DNA of 64,000 nt from an uncultured Kiloniellaceae bacterium (GCA_947500035.1 CANMQP010000010.1:248001-312000); one strand, 5' to 3'; numbered from the stretch's first letter, positions 18,547 through 26,380 are shown. Program-made: numbers and translations. Notes: generated by a model not told the origin, from the sequence alone.

Positions 18547-19548
18547 TCAGACCGTGAGCACGATTTTTCCAATGTGAGCGCTCGATTCCATCATTTCGTG
18601 GGCTTTATTTGCTTCGCGCAGCGGAAATGTCTGGTGAATCACCGGCGCTATCTTGCCTGATTCCAGCAGAGGCCAGACTGTTTTTTTCAGATTCTGCGCG
18701 ATTTCCGCCTTGAATTCGACGCTGCGGGCCCGCAGTGTCGAGCCGGAGATCGTGATCCGCTTCATCATGACCGGCGCGAGATTGACCTCAGCCTTGGGTC
18801 CGCCAAGAAAGGCGATGTAGCAAAGGCGTCCGTCCGGGGCGAGGGCCGAAATATTGCGCTGGACGTAGCTGCCGCCAACCATGTCGAGCACAACGTTTAC
18901 GCCCTTGCCGCCGGTCAGATCCTTGGCGATTTGGACGAAATCTTCTTCCTGGTAGTTGATCGCCCGCTCCGCTCCCAGATCCTCGCAGGCCTTGCATTTT
19001 TCATCGGAACCCGCCGTCACAAAGACTCGCGCGCCCATGGCCGAAGCCAACTGGATGGCTGTCGTCCCGATCCCCGAGGAGCCTCCGTGGATGAGAAGAG
19101 CTTCGCCGGCTTTCAGGCCACCGCGGTCAAAAACGTTGGTCCAGACGGTGAAAAAGGTCTCGGGCAGGGCGGCGGCTTGTACCGCGCTGAGGCCTTTGGG
19201 CACGGGCAAGCACTGTGGGGCAGGGGCGACGCAGTATTCCGCGTAACCCCCGCCTGCGACCAGGGCCGTGACCTGATCGCCCAGCTTGAGGTCCGTAACA
19301 TCGGCACCGAGGCTGACGACCTCGCCGCTTATCTCCAGGCCTGGGATATCCGAGGCGCCGGGCGGCGGCGGGTACCCGCCGGTCCGCTGCAGCACATCCG
19401 GCCGGTTGATGCCTGCTGCCGCGACCTTAATCAGGACGTCGCCCGCGCCGGGCTCGGGCATTGGACGTTCGCAAGGAACCAGAACATCCGGTGCACCAGG
19501 TTCTTTGATTTCAATTGCCGTCATTGTCGTTGGGAGGGAACCGGTCAT
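18547..19548 (-). CDS. NAD(P)H:quinone oxidoreductase, zinc-free MDR (PIG3-like) family
   Basis: 333 residues of the medium-chain dehydrogenase superfamily. The substrate domain includes RTGGYPPPPGASDIPGLEISG, and the Rossmann loop is GGSSGIGTTAIQLASAMGA. Zinc ligands of alcohol dehydrogenases are absent. It probably reduces quinones or enones with NADPH. A second in-frame ATG eight codons on (MTAIEIKEPG) could be the true start, as it matches the family N terminus. The inverted repeat at 19581-19612 lies just upstream. Confidence 0.88.
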   Translation of the reverse strand: MTGSLPTTMTAIEIKEPGAPDVLVPCERPMPEPGAGDVLIKVAAAGINRPDVLQRTGGYPPPPGASDIPGLEISGEVVSLGADVTDLKLGDQVTALVAGGGYAEYCVAPAPQCLPVPKGLSAVQAAALPETFFTVWTNVFDRGGLKAGEALLIHGGSSGIGTTAIQLASAMGARVFVTAGSDEKCKACEDLGAERAINYQEEDFVQIAKDLTGGKGVNVVLDMVGGSYVQRNISALAPDGRLCYIAFLGGPKAEVNLAPVMMKRITISGSTLRARSVEFKAEIAQNLKKTVWPLLESGKIAPVIHQTFPLREANKAHEMMESSAHIGKIVLTV

Positions 19549-19580
19549 TCGAGGCCTCGTTCAAGGGGTTGGAGTCGTTT

Positions 19581-19612
19581 CCTAAATCAGACATTCGACG
19601 TTCTGATCTAGG
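19581..19612. repeat. Inverted repeat upstream of the quinone oxidoreductase gene
   Basis: CCTAAATCAGA and TCTGATCTAGG pair over 11 bp with one mismatch around a 10-base spacer. It lies 33 bases upstream of the oxidoreductase start, a position suited to an operator, but its end motif matches the palindromic element at 15749-15818, so it may be a relic of the same repeat family. Confidence 0.6.
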
Positions 19613-19779
19613 ATGTTGTTCCTACGTAAAATTCGCACATCCGCTATGTCCCAAGCGCGCGACGGGCAGCGTTCCCTAACAGGAATGTAGCCGTTAAAGT
19701 AAGAGATCGGACTCTGGACTGCGCCGCAATTTAGTCGCAGCCTGTAACCCAAGGCAAGTGAACAGCGGGAGGCGTCTCA

Positions 19780-19962
19780 ATGGAACTGGAAGATTTAGAG
19801 CCGAGGAAAAAGCAACCCAAGTTAAAGGATCTGAGCGTCATGGGCCTCGATGAGCTTGCCGAGTACCGCGAGTCTTTGGAGGCGGAGATCGCACGGATCG
19901 ATGCCGAGGTTGCCACCAAGAAAAGCCATCGTTCAGAAGTTGATTCGCTCTTTAAAAGCTAG
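19780..19962 (+). CDS. DUF1192 family small protein
   Basis: 60 residues: a charged start (MELEDLEPRKKQPKLKDLSVM) then one amphipathic helix ending HRSEVDSLFKS. This is the DUF1192 pattern, common in alphaproteobacteria and often next to a quinone oxidoreductase gene, as here where the two are divergent. Function unknown. Confidence 0.85.
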   Translation: MELEDLEPRKKQPKLKDLSVMGLDELAEYRESLEAEIARIDAEVATKKSHRSEVDSLFKS

Positions 19963-20082
19963 TTGCCCAATTGTCTCGCACTTCATTCCACATGCGATGT
20001 CCGCAATACGCATGACATCGCTCTCTTCTTCCCTGCGCACTCGTAGGACCTGAAGCGCGCTCTTAGGAACCGTAAAGAAAAA

Positions 20083-21015
20083 ATGGAAACGGCGATCAAC
20101 ACCGTTCTGCCGGTCTTCGGCCTGGTGCTCTGCGGCTATCTGGCCGGGCGCAGCCGTTTCATGTCGCAAGAGGCGGTCAAGGGACTAACAACTTTCGTCT
20201 TCTATCTCGCAATTCCCGCTCTGTTGTTCCGGACCATGGCGAACGGAGGGCCTGAAGCCGGCTTCGATTTCTCCATTGTCTTTGCCTACTTCTCTGCGTT
20301 GGCGATCAATTTTGCCATGGCTTGGCTCTTCTCGCGCCAGGCCTTTGGCGCCAGCATCGAGGAAGGCGCGATCATGGGGATGGGCGCGATATTCTCCAAC
20401 ACCGTGCTGCTCGGCCTGCCGTTGATCTTTGGAGTCTTTGGCGAAGAGGGGTTGCTGGCTCTTACGCTGATTATCGCTTTTCATTCACCCATTATCATGC
20501 CGCTGGTTTCTCTGACTGTGGAATTGGGGCGGGGTACAGCGGCATCACCAGCTCAGAAACTCAAGCTGATCTTCTTCGCGATTTTCAAGAACCCGATCAT
20601 CGTTGCGCTTCTCGCCGGGCAACTCTATGGCGCAAGCGGCCTCGCGCTGCCTGCCTCAGTCGACCGCTTTGCTGAGCTGCTGAGTGGTGCGGCCGCGCCC
20701 TGTGCGCTTTTTGCTCTGGGGGCTTCGCTCGTCGGCTACCAGTTGGGCGGCGATTTGCGGCAGTGCGCGGCGCTTGTTGTCTTCAAGCTCGTCATTCATC
20801 CGATCGTGACCGCAGTGCTGGTTTTTTTCGTCTTCGATCTGGATCCGGTCTGGGCCGCAGTTGCCGTCGTGACGGCTGCATTACCCGTCGGCGTAAACGT
20901 CTTCATCATGGCCGAGCACTACGGAATTTATACCGCACGGGCAGCATCGGCCATCCTGATTTCGACCGGCCTCTCTCTTGTCACCGTGTCGATTTTACTC
21001 GCGTATTTCGCGTAA
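20083..21015 (+). CDS. AEC (auxin efflux carrier) family transporter
   Basis: 310 residues with about ten hydrophobic helices in two halves, the family layout. Conserved features include the N-terminal PVFGLVLCGYLAGR, the central GAIFSNTVLLGLPL with its Asn, and GASLVGYQL/TAALPVGVNVFIMA in the second half. Members export organic acids or act as malonate/malate permeases; the substrate here is unknown. Inner-membrane protein. Stands alone. Confidence 0.88.
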   Translation: METAINTVLPVFGLVLCGYLAGRSRFMSQEAVKGLTTFVFYLAIPALLFRTMANGGPEAGFDFSIVFAYFSALAINFAMAWLFSRQAFGASIEEGAIMGMGAIFSNTVLLGLPLIFGVFGEEGLLALTLIIAFHSPIIMPLVSLTVELGRGTAASPAQKLKLIFFAIFKNPIIVALLAGQLYGASGLALPASVDRFAELLSGAAAPCALFALGASLVGYQLGGDLRQCAALVVFKLVIHPIVTAVLVFFVFDLDPVWAAVAVVTAALPVGVNVFIMAEHYGIYTARAASAILISTGLSLVTVSILLAYFA

Positions 21016-21137
21016 AAATATCCAAACTTGTTCCTAACGCGGTTTTTGCTCTCGGTGAGTTTTGATAATTCGGATTCGAAGTCGAACGCAAATTCCGCCA
21101 ATAAGAAACTGTCTTGCAATTGAAATTCGTAAACATG

Positions 21138-21152
21138 TTAACCATTTCTTAG
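21138..21152 (+). promoter_or_regulatory. Candidate CtrA-type binding site
   Basis: TTAACCATTTCTTAG fits the CtrA box TTAA-N7-TTAA at seven of eight specified bases and contains the TTAACCAT half-site. It lies just upstream of the candidate small RNA. One short match is weak evidence. Confidence 0.35.
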
Positions 21153-21284
21153 TAGAGGAGCGGTATTCTCTACATAACGGTTGGAGAGGATCTCTTGTCC
21201 TTTCACCGTTGTTCGGAAGTTTTCCGTTCCTTGTAATGCCTCCCTGTAAACTTGCCGCCGGCTTGTCCGGCGGTTTTCTTTTTC
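21153..21284 (+). ncRNA. Candidate trans-acting small RNA with CCUCCC motif
   Basis: A non-coding stretch ended by a textbook terminator with no gene to terminate (the AEC gene ended 240 bases before). Just before the terminator is an unpaired CCTCCC (21239-21244), complementary to Shine-Dalgarno sequences as in the cuckoo/CcsR-type alphaproteobacterial small RNAs. The left boundary is a guess based on an upstream A/T-rich zone. The 3' end resembles the candidate at 24430-24650. Confidence 0.45.
21255..21284 (+). terminator. Orphan intrinsic terminator
   Basis: Perfect 7-bp stem CCGCCGG/CCGGCGG around CTTGT, followed by TTTTCTTTTT. Confidence 0.9.
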
Positions 21285-21299
21285 AGCACGGATTAGTTG

Positions 21300-21322
21300 A
21301 ACACTATTGTTAACATAGTGTT
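21300..21322. repeat. Perfect inverted repeat
   Basis: AACACTAT and ATAGTGTT, 8 bp each, around TGTTAAC. Shape and size would suit a dimeric repressor operator, but no regulator gene is adjacent. Confidence 0.5.
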
Positions 21323-21437
21323 ACAATCTCTTTCTCATGTATCACTTCTTGCGTTAATAAATCCGCGCTTGACCGGCTCATTCGGCCTGCTTAAGGTCCG
21401 TGCCAAGGCAAGTTGACAGGGTATGGTATAATAAGAT

Positions 21438-21480
21438 GAGGGCCACGATCCAAGATAAGGATCGAAGGCCCTCTCTTTTT
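21438..21480 (+). terminator. Strong intrinsic terminator preceded by an extended -10 sequence
   Basis: GAGGGCC/GGCCCTC outer stem with an inner GATCC/GGATC stem, followed by TCTTTTTT. Immediately upstream is TGG-TATAAT (21424-21432), an extended -10 pattern; a transcript starting there would begin at the foot of the hairpin. Confidence 0.85.
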
Positions 21481-21665
21481 TCTGGTCCTCTCATTGTTTT
21501 CTCCTGCCTCTGAATTTTCTTACCATATTGGATTGATGGCCGTTGAGAACACGTTGAAATCTCGTGTAGTCTCCGTTTAGAAATGGCTTCAGTGCACAAG
21601 AATCTCCAGGAACTGAGGGATCTTTGTGTATTGCGGGGCCAGGTTGCACTTTCGCGGGGCATACG

Positions 21666-22961
21666 ATGGTTGATGCAAAGTTCCTAAAGTTCGACACGCT
21701 ATCGTTGCACGCTGGACAGAGGCCTGACGCAGCTACGGGCGCGCGGGCAGTTCCGATCTATCAGACATCTTCGTTTGTGTTCCAGGATACGGAGCACGCA
21801 GCGTCTCTGTTCAACCTGGAACGCCCCGGGCATATCTACAGCCGGATTTCGAATCCGACCGTCTCGGTGCTGGAAGAGCGGGTTGCGGCACTGGAAGGCG
21901 GTGTCGGTGCTGTGGCGACGGCTTCCGGGCAAGCGGCGCTTCATCTCGGCATCATTACCCTGATGGGGCAGGGCGGACACATTGTGGCGTCGTCGTCGCT
22001 TTACGGCGGGTCCGTCAATATGTTCGTGCATAGCCTGCCGCGGTTCGGAATCACGGCCAGTTTCGTCAATCCGCGCGACGTCGATGCGATGCGCGCCGCG
22101 ATCACCGAGGATACCCGACTGGTCTATGCGGAGACCTTGGGCAATCCGGGACTGGAGGTTCTGGATATCGAAGCGGTGGCCCGAATGGCGCATGACGCGG
22201 GCCTGCCGTTGATGGTCGACAACACCTTCGCGTCGCCTTATCTTTGCCGCCCGATTGAGTATGGCGCCGACATTGTGATGCACTCCCTGACCAAATGGCT
22301 CGGAGGGCACGGTCTGGCGCTTGGTGGCATCGTTGTCGATGGCGGCCGTTTCGATTGGGCCGCGAGCGGAAAGTTTCCGACTCTCAGTGAGCCCTACGCC
22401 GGATATCACGGGATCAACTTCGCCGAGGAATATGGCCCGGCGGCCTTTTCCATGCGCGCCCGTGCCGAGGGCTTACGAGATTTCGGAGCGGTGCTGTCGC
22501 CGCAAAACGCTTTTTACATCCTGCAGGGAATCGAGACCCTGCCGCTGCGCATGGAGCGCCATGTCTCGAACACCGAGAAGCTGGCGCAGTTCCTGGAAGA
22601 ACATGATGCCGTGAGCTGGGTCATACATCCGAGCCTCGAGAGTCATCCGGATTTTGCATTGGCGCGAGAGCGTCTGCCGAAGGGGGCAGGCTCGATCATC
22701 AGCTTCGGCATCAAGGGCGGCCGGTCCGCCGGCGCGCGCTTCATCGAAAGCTGTTCGCTGGCGTCCCACCTCGCAAATGTCGGCGATGCCAAGACGCTGG
22801 TTATTCACCCGGCTTCGACGACACATCAGCAGATGACGCCGCAACAGCTTGACGCAGCCGGCGTGGGCGAGGACATGGTGCGCCTGTCCGTCGGTCTGGA
22901 AGATGCAGACGACATTGTAGATGATCTCAATCAGGCTCTCAGAGCATCTCAGAAGGTCTGA
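21666..22961 (+). CDS. metY: O-acetylhomoserine sulfhydrylase / cystathionine gamma-synthase family PLP enzyme
   Basis: 431 residues, the length of MetY rather than the shorter cystathionine synthases. Makes homocysteine (or methionine) directly from O-acetylhomoserine and sulfide. PLP lysine lies in HSLTKWLGGHG; ISNPTVSVLEERVAALEGG and the C-terminal HPASTTHQQM are family signatures. The ATG at 21666 (MVDAKFLKFDTLSLHAGQ) is chosen over an in-frame codon at 21624. The unusual leader upstream suggests that expression is controlled. Confidence 0.92.
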   Translation: MVDAKFLKFDTLSLHAGQRPDAATGARAVPIYQTSSFVFQDTEHAASLFNLERPGHIYSRISNPTVSVLEERVAALEGGVGAVATASGQAALHLGIITLMGQGGHIVASSSLYGGSVNMFVHSLPRFGITASFVNPRDVDAMRAAITEDTRLVYAETLGNPGLEVLDIEAVARMAHDAGLPLMVDNTFASPYLCRPIEYGADIVMHSLTKWLGGHGLALGGIVVDGGRFDWAASGKFPTLSEPYAGYHGINFAEEYGPAAFSMRARAEGLRDFGAVLSPQNAFYILQGIETLPLRMERHVSNTEKLAQFLEEHDAVSWVIHPSLESHPDFALARERLPKGAGSIISFGIKGGRSAGARFIESCSLASHLANVGDAKTLVIHPASTTHQQMTPQQLDAAGVGEDMVRLSVGLEDADDIVDDLNQALRASQKV

Positions 22962-23020
22962 TCTGTCGAGTCTGAAATCAAATCAGCCGTTCGCATAGAC
23001 GAGATAAGCGGGACGTCCTT

Positions 23021-23809
23021 ATGAAACTGACAGTCGGTGGCAATAGCATCTTCGTGGCGACAGGAGGGAAGGACTTTGATCCTAGCCTGCCGGCGATCGT
23101 TTTTCTCCACGGGGCCGGGATGGACCGGACGGTGTGGTCGCTGCAATCCAGATACTTTGCTCATCACGGCCGGTCGGTTCTTGCGGTCGATCTTCCCGGG
23201 CATGGGCTCTCCGGGGGAACGGCCCTGGATTCGGTAGAAGCTATAGCCGACTGGCTGCCTCAGTTGCTCGATGTGGCTCCGGTCGAAACGGCGGCGGTGG
23301 TCGGCCACTCCATGGGGGCAATCTCCGCGCTTGAATTCGCCGCGCGGCACCCCGGACGCGCCAGAGCGCTCGCCCTGCTGGGGGTGGCGGCGAGCATGCC
23401 GGTTCATCCGGCGCTCTTGGATGCTGCAAAGGCCAACGATCATCTCGCCGTGGACCTCGTCACTTCCTGGGCACACGGCGATACGGGGCATGTCGGCGGA
23501 AATACCACCCCCGGTCTTTGGATGATGGGCGGCGGCACACGTTTGTTGGAGCGCGCGGCGCCGGGTGTGCTGCACAATGATCTCGCCGCCTGTAGTGCCT
23601 ACCACGGCGGGGAGGCGGCTGCCGACAAGGTGACCTGTGATACCCTGCTGGTCCTGGGACGCGCCGATAAGATGACGCCTTTTAAGGCCGGTTCGGCGTT
23701 GGCATCGAAGATTGCCGGTGCCCGGATTGCGGCGATCGAGGGATCCGGGCACATGATGATGCTGGAAAAACCCGATGACACTCTGGCGGCGCTGAAGGCC
23801 TTTCTGTAA
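23021..23809 (+). CDS. Alpha/beta hydrolase
   Basis: 262 residues of an alpha/beta-hydrolase fold. Oxyanion motif [10 protein letters not shown], nucleophile elbow GHSMG (Ser), a likely acid in [10 protein letters not shown] and the catalytic His in [11 protein letters not shown] are all visible. No signal peptide. Its stop overlaps the start of the thioesterase by one base (TAATG), so the two are translationally coupled and may act in the same acyl or aromatic ester pathway. Substrate unknown. Confidence 0.88.
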   Translation: MKLTVGGNSIFVATGGKDFDPSLPAIVFLHGAGMDRTVWSLQSRYFAHHGRSVLAVDLPGHGLSGGTALDSVEAIADWLPQLLDVAPVETAAVVGHSMGAISALEFAARHPGRARALALLGVAASMPVHPALLDAAKANDHLAVDLVTSWAHGDTGHVGGNTTPGLWMMGGGTRLLERAAPGVLHNDLAACSAYHGGEAAADKVTCDTLLVLGRADKMTPFKAGSALASKIAGARIAAIEGSGHMMMLEKPDDTLAALKAFL

Positions 23810-24258
23810 TGCCGCGTCCGCCCGGGGAGATCCGTGCCGGCTATCCGCATTTCCTGCGGATCCCCACACGCTGGATTGATAACGACATCTACGGGCATGT
23901 GAACAATGTCGTCTACTACGCCTACTTCGATACTGTGATAAACACCTATCTGATCGAACGGGGCGGGCTCGACATTCACCGTGGGGAGGTCATCGGTGTG
24001 TGTGCGGAATCCTCTTGCAGCTATCGGGCTTCCTTTACCTTTCCCGATGTCATTGAGGCAGGCCTGCGCGTGTCCAGGCTCGGGGAACGGAGCGTCACCT
24101 ACGAGATTGGTCTTTTTAAACATACGCCCGATGCCGGGCCTGAGGAAGAAGCTTCGGCCGAGGGCCGTTTCGTTCACGTTTTTGTCGACCGTGCCAGTAT
24201 GAAACCCGTCGAGATCCCTGAATCCCTGCGTAAGGCGCTGGAAGCTCTGGAAACTTGA
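23809..24258 (+). CDS. Hotdog-fold acyl-CoA thioesterase
   Basis: 149 residues of the 4-hydroxybenzoyl-CoA thioesterase type. The sequence [21 protein letters not shown] carries the catalytic Asp and the His/Asn that follow it in this family, and [18 protein letters not shown] is the central sheet. Hydrolyses an acyl-CoA to free acid and CoA. Coupled to the upstream alpha/beta hydrolase by a one-base overlap. Substrate unknown. Confidence 0.88.
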   Translation: MPRPPGEIRAGYPHFLRIPTRWIDNDIYGHVNNVVYYAYFDTVINTYLIERGGLDIHRGEVIGVCAESSCSYRASFTFPDVIEAGLRVSRLGERSVTYEIGLFKHTPDAGPEEEASAEGRFVHVFVDRASMKPVEIPESLRKALEALET

Positions 24259-24429
24259 AGCTTCGGCGTTTCTCAGGAGAACACCCGCCGGAAAAATAAA
24301 TTCCTCAAAAAAACTATTTGCATCAATATCTTATACGATATTTCTGGTGAAGATGGTCTATGGTTAAAAATATATGTTTACAAATGATATTTTAATTATG
24401 TATGTTTACGTATGAATTGATGCTTTGTT

Positions 24430-24650
24430 CAGACGACGTGATTTAGCAGACATAGAATCACGCAGGTACCAGAGAGGTCCATTCGAAATCCGCAAGATCG
24501 CACGTAGTGATCACCGTGGATTTACGCGCCGAAAGCCGTGTTGCTCATTCACAGTTTCGCGCGGAGAAACAGGGCCTTTTCCTATGCAAATATCCTCCCC
24601 TGTCGACTTAAGCCGGACGGAATCTCTTCCGCCCGGCTCTTCTTTTTTTT
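24430..24650 (+). ncRNA. Second candidate small RNA with CCUCCCC motif
   Basis: A non-coding plus-strand stretch ending in an orphan terminator. CCTCCCC (24594-24600) sits ten bases before the terminator stem, just as in the candidate at 21153-21284; the two share the order A/T-rich promoter zone, CCTCCC, TGT-AACTT-like spacer, GC hairpin, T-run. The 5' end is not determined. Confidence 0.45.
24611..24650 (+). terminator. Orphan intrinsic terminator
   Basis: AGCCGG-A-CGGAA pairs with TTCCG-C-CCGGCT (one mismatch) around TCTC, followed by CTTCTTTTTTTT. Confidence 0.92.
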
Positions 24651-24690
24651 GCCTGTCTGTAGGTTGCAAGACTGACAGGTGGATGCGCGG

Positions 24691-25158
24691 TTACGCAGCT
24701 TTGTCTTCGATCACCTTGGCGGCTTTCGGCGCCGTGGCTTCGATCTTGATGCTGCGGGGTTTCATGGCTTCGGGTACCTCGCGGACCAGTTCGATGTGCA
24801 GGAGACCGTTTTGAAGAGCGGCGCCTGCGATCCGGATATGGTCGGCGAGTTCAAAGCTGCGCTGGAAACTACGGTTTGCAATCCCCTGATGAAGGAATTT
24901 CGTTTCCTTATCGGCTGCTTTGTCCTTCTTGCCGGAAACGACCAGCGAATTCTGGGTTACAGTGATGTCGAGCTCGTCTTCCGCGAAACCTGCGACGGCC
25001 ATGGAAATCCGATAGGCATCGTCACTGATTTTCTCGATGTTGTAAGGCGGGTAGCTCGGCGCGGACTCGTCGACCCGGGCAGCGGAATCCAACAGATTCA
25101 TCATCCGGTCAAATCCGACGGTCGCACGGTAAAGGGGTGAAAGATCGTAACTACGCAT
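24691..25158 (-). CDS. Hsp20/IbpA-type small heat shock protein
   Basis: 155-residue holdase chaperone. It opens MRSYDLSPLYRATVGFDRMM, the IbpA-class start, and carries the alpha-crystallin core with NSLVVSGKK and the A-x-x-x-NGLL-x-I/V signature (GAALQNGLLHIEL). The ATG at 25158 has an AGGAGG site 8 bases away; the ATG at 25164 is only two bases from the same site and is rejected. Expression is probably heat-controlled at two levels: an RpoH-like promoter (25272-25302) and a ROSE-like leader (25159-25264). Confidence 0.93.
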   Translation of the reverse strand: MRSYDLSPLYRATVGFDRMMNLLDSAARVDESAPSYPPYNIEKISDDAYRISMAVAGFAEDELDITVTQNSLVVSGKKDKAADKETKFLHQGIANRSFQRSFELADHIRIAGAALQNGLLHIELVREVPEAMKPRSIKIEATAPKAAKVIEDKAA

Positions 25159-25264
25159 TGCCATATCCTCCTATGAGCAACATGGTTAATTCTTCGGGCC
25201 TACCACCATGGTCCGACCCTGTGTTTGACACCTTTTGCAACCCTCTCTGAGGCATTGCCCGGTG
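25159..25264 (-). promoter_or_regulatory. ROSE-like RNA thermometer in the hsp20 leader
   Basis: In the last hairpin the Shine-Dalgarno core AGGAG (in 25167-25172) faces TTGCT (25176-25180). This pairing includes one G-G mismatch, the hallmark of ROSE elements, with a 3-base loop CAT. CCAT on the left pairs with ATGG on the right, closing the hairpin over the ribosome site. The leader predicted from the promoter is about 106 bases, the usual ROSE length. Confidence 0.75.
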
Positions 25265-25494
25265 ACATTTTGGATATAGTTGGACAGGAAATCGGCTTCA
25301 AGAGGGGAGTATTATTTTTTTAAACCAAGCGGTGCTTGGTACTAAGTTATTGAAAATTATGACATTGCATGTGAGTCTGTTAAACGCTGGGACCAACCAA
25401 TTGTTAAGGCGGATCTTGATAGACTCTCGGCCCCGGTCGGCGGCTGCATCGCGGTTGCCTGTCATCGCTTTTTGAGGCCGGAATCTGGGTAAGT
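25165..25494. other. Intergenic region between hsp20 and rcdA
   Basis: 330 bases divergently serving hsp20 and rcdA. Apart from the hsp20 leader and promoter it holds a 7-bp hairpin ACCAAGC/GCTTGGT (25324-25340) and an A/T-rich stretch (25310-25410) likely to include the rcdA promoter. No gene seen. Confidence 0.5.
25272..25302 (-). promoter_or_regulatory. Candidate RpoH (sigma-32) promoter of hsp20
   Basis: Minus strand: CTTGAAG (25296-25302), 16-base spacer, CTATATCC (25272-25279), close to the alphaproteobacterial RpoH consensus CTTGAA/CYTATNT. Confidence 0.65.
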
Positions 25495-25908
25495 TTGATT
25501 TTGAGTAGCTCGTCCACACCTGTAGCGTTTTTTGATTCGACCTACGACGAGGCGATGACCTTGATGCGTGAGGCGAGGGACTATCTGACCCATCACGATA
25601 GGGCGGAGCGCGCCAAGATGACGCCTGAGGCGCAACTTTGGGCGAGCAGCGAAACCATGAGGCTGACGGCGCGCCTGACCCAGATTATGGCGTGGCTCCT
25701 GATCCAAAAGGCGGTTCATGCCGGTGAGATTTCCCGCGCTGATGCGGCTTCTGCCGAACACAGGCTGTCGGGCCAGGAAGTCTGTGACTCTAACGGCTGT
25801 CTGGACGAAGTGGTGTTGCAGCCGAAGCTGGTGGAGTTGCTCGACCGCAGTCATCGCCTCTACCAACGTGTGGCCCGCCTGGACTCGATGCTTGATAGCG
25901 TGGCCTGA
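25495..25908 (+). CDS. rcdA: RcdA family protease adaptor (DUF1465)
   Basis: 137-residue helical protein of the DUF1465 family, to which Caulobacter RcdA belongs; RcdA helps ClpXP deliver CtrA and other proteins for degradation in the cell cycle. FDSTYDEAMTLMREARDYL at the N terminus and TARLTQIMAWLLIQKAVHAGEI in the middle are the conserved blocks. The predicted start is TTG, with a second TTG two codons on; a weak GGGTAAG site precedes. Function follows from the family. Confidence 0.85.
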   Translation: MILSSSSTPVAFFDSTYDEAMTLMREARDYLTHHDRAERAKMTPEAQLWASSETMRLTARLTQIMAWLLIQKAVHAGEISRADAASAEHRLSGQEVCDSNGCLDEVVLQPKLVELLDRSHRLYQRVARLDSMLDSVA

Positions 25909-25926
25909 CGCTTTTAAAGCTGGCTT

Positions 25927-26043
25927 CTATAGCGAATTGCGTTTCTCTTGAATCAGTGCATCTCAAAATCTGCGTTCGAGATCAGCAATTTGCTGATCGA
26001 GAGGCAGCGAATTTTGTGTCTGTTTAAACGCAAATCGCTTTAG
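25927..26043. repeat. Large imperfect palindromic element between rcdA and rpmE
   Basis: Outer 18-base arms (CTATAGCGAATTGCGTTT and AAACGCAAATCGCTTTAG) pair at 16 of 18 positions, and a perfect inner 8-bp stem GATCAGCA/TGCTGATC closes around ATT at 25980-25998. The intervening arms pair only partly. It fills the gap between two convergent genes. Confidence 0.7.
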
Positions 26044-26044
26044 C

Positions 26045-26084
26045 TGAAAATACAAACGCAAATGGGCCCCGAAAGGAGCCCATT
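26045..26084 (-). terminator. Intrinsic terminator of rpmE
   Basis: On the minus strand AATGGGCTCC pairs with GGGGCCCATT (one mismatch) around TTTC, followed by TGCGTTTGTATTTT. Confidence 0.75.
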
Positions 26085-26158
26085 GGGTTGGCGGCTGTTT
26101 TGAGAATTGATCGCTCGTTTCTCAGTACACCGCGCAAAGCACAGGTAAGAGCAAAGTC

Positions 26159-26380
26159 TTACTTGATGCCGAGACCGGCAAAGCGCTTGTTGAACTTGGC
26201 AACCTGACCACCGGAGTCGACCAGACGATGCTCGCCGGTCCAGGCCGGATGCGTCTTGGGGTCGATGTCCAGGCGCAGGGTGTCACCTGCTTTACCGTAG
26301 GTCGAGCGCGTCTTGAACTCGCTGCCATCGGTCATCTGAACCGTGATCTCATGGTATTCGGGGTGGATGTCTTGTTTCAT
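26159..26380 (-). CDS. rpmE: 50S ribosomal protein L31
   Basis: 73 residues starting [20 protein letters not shown], with [17 protein letters not shown] and FNKRFAG near the end. It has no cysteine, so it is the C-minus form that does not bind zinc. The ATG at 26380 fits the family; the open frame extends 18 codons upstream without similarity. Confidence 0.95.
   Translation of the reverse strand: MKQDIHPEYHEITVQMTDGSEFKTRSTYGKAGDTLRLDIDPKTHPAWTGEHRLVDSGGQVAKFNKRFAGLGIK

Larger units (their letters stand above)
21016..21665. other. Intergenic region with two terminators and a candidate small RNA
   Basis: 650 bases without a protein gene. From left to right it holds a CtrA-like box (21138-21152), an orphan terminator ending a candidate small RNA (21255-21284), a perfect 8-bp inverted repeat (21300-21322), an extended -10 promoter-like sequence (21424-21432) running straight into a second strong terminator (21438-21480), and the metY leader. 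I looked for a SAM-II riboswitch before metY and saw none. Confidence 0.6.
24259..24690. other. Intergenic region with A/T-rich segment and candidate small RNA
   Basis: 432 bases without a protein gene. Bases 24290-24420 are far richer in A+T than the surroundings and carry a direct repeat of ATGTTTAC (24374-24381 and 24402-24409). The rest leads into a strong plus-strand terminator at 24611-24650, although the upstream gene ended 350 bases earlier. Confidence 0.6.

Noticed and set aside
21480-21665. SAM riboswitch before metY
   Set aside because: I looked for the SAM-II and SAM-V conserved cores and found no acceptable match.
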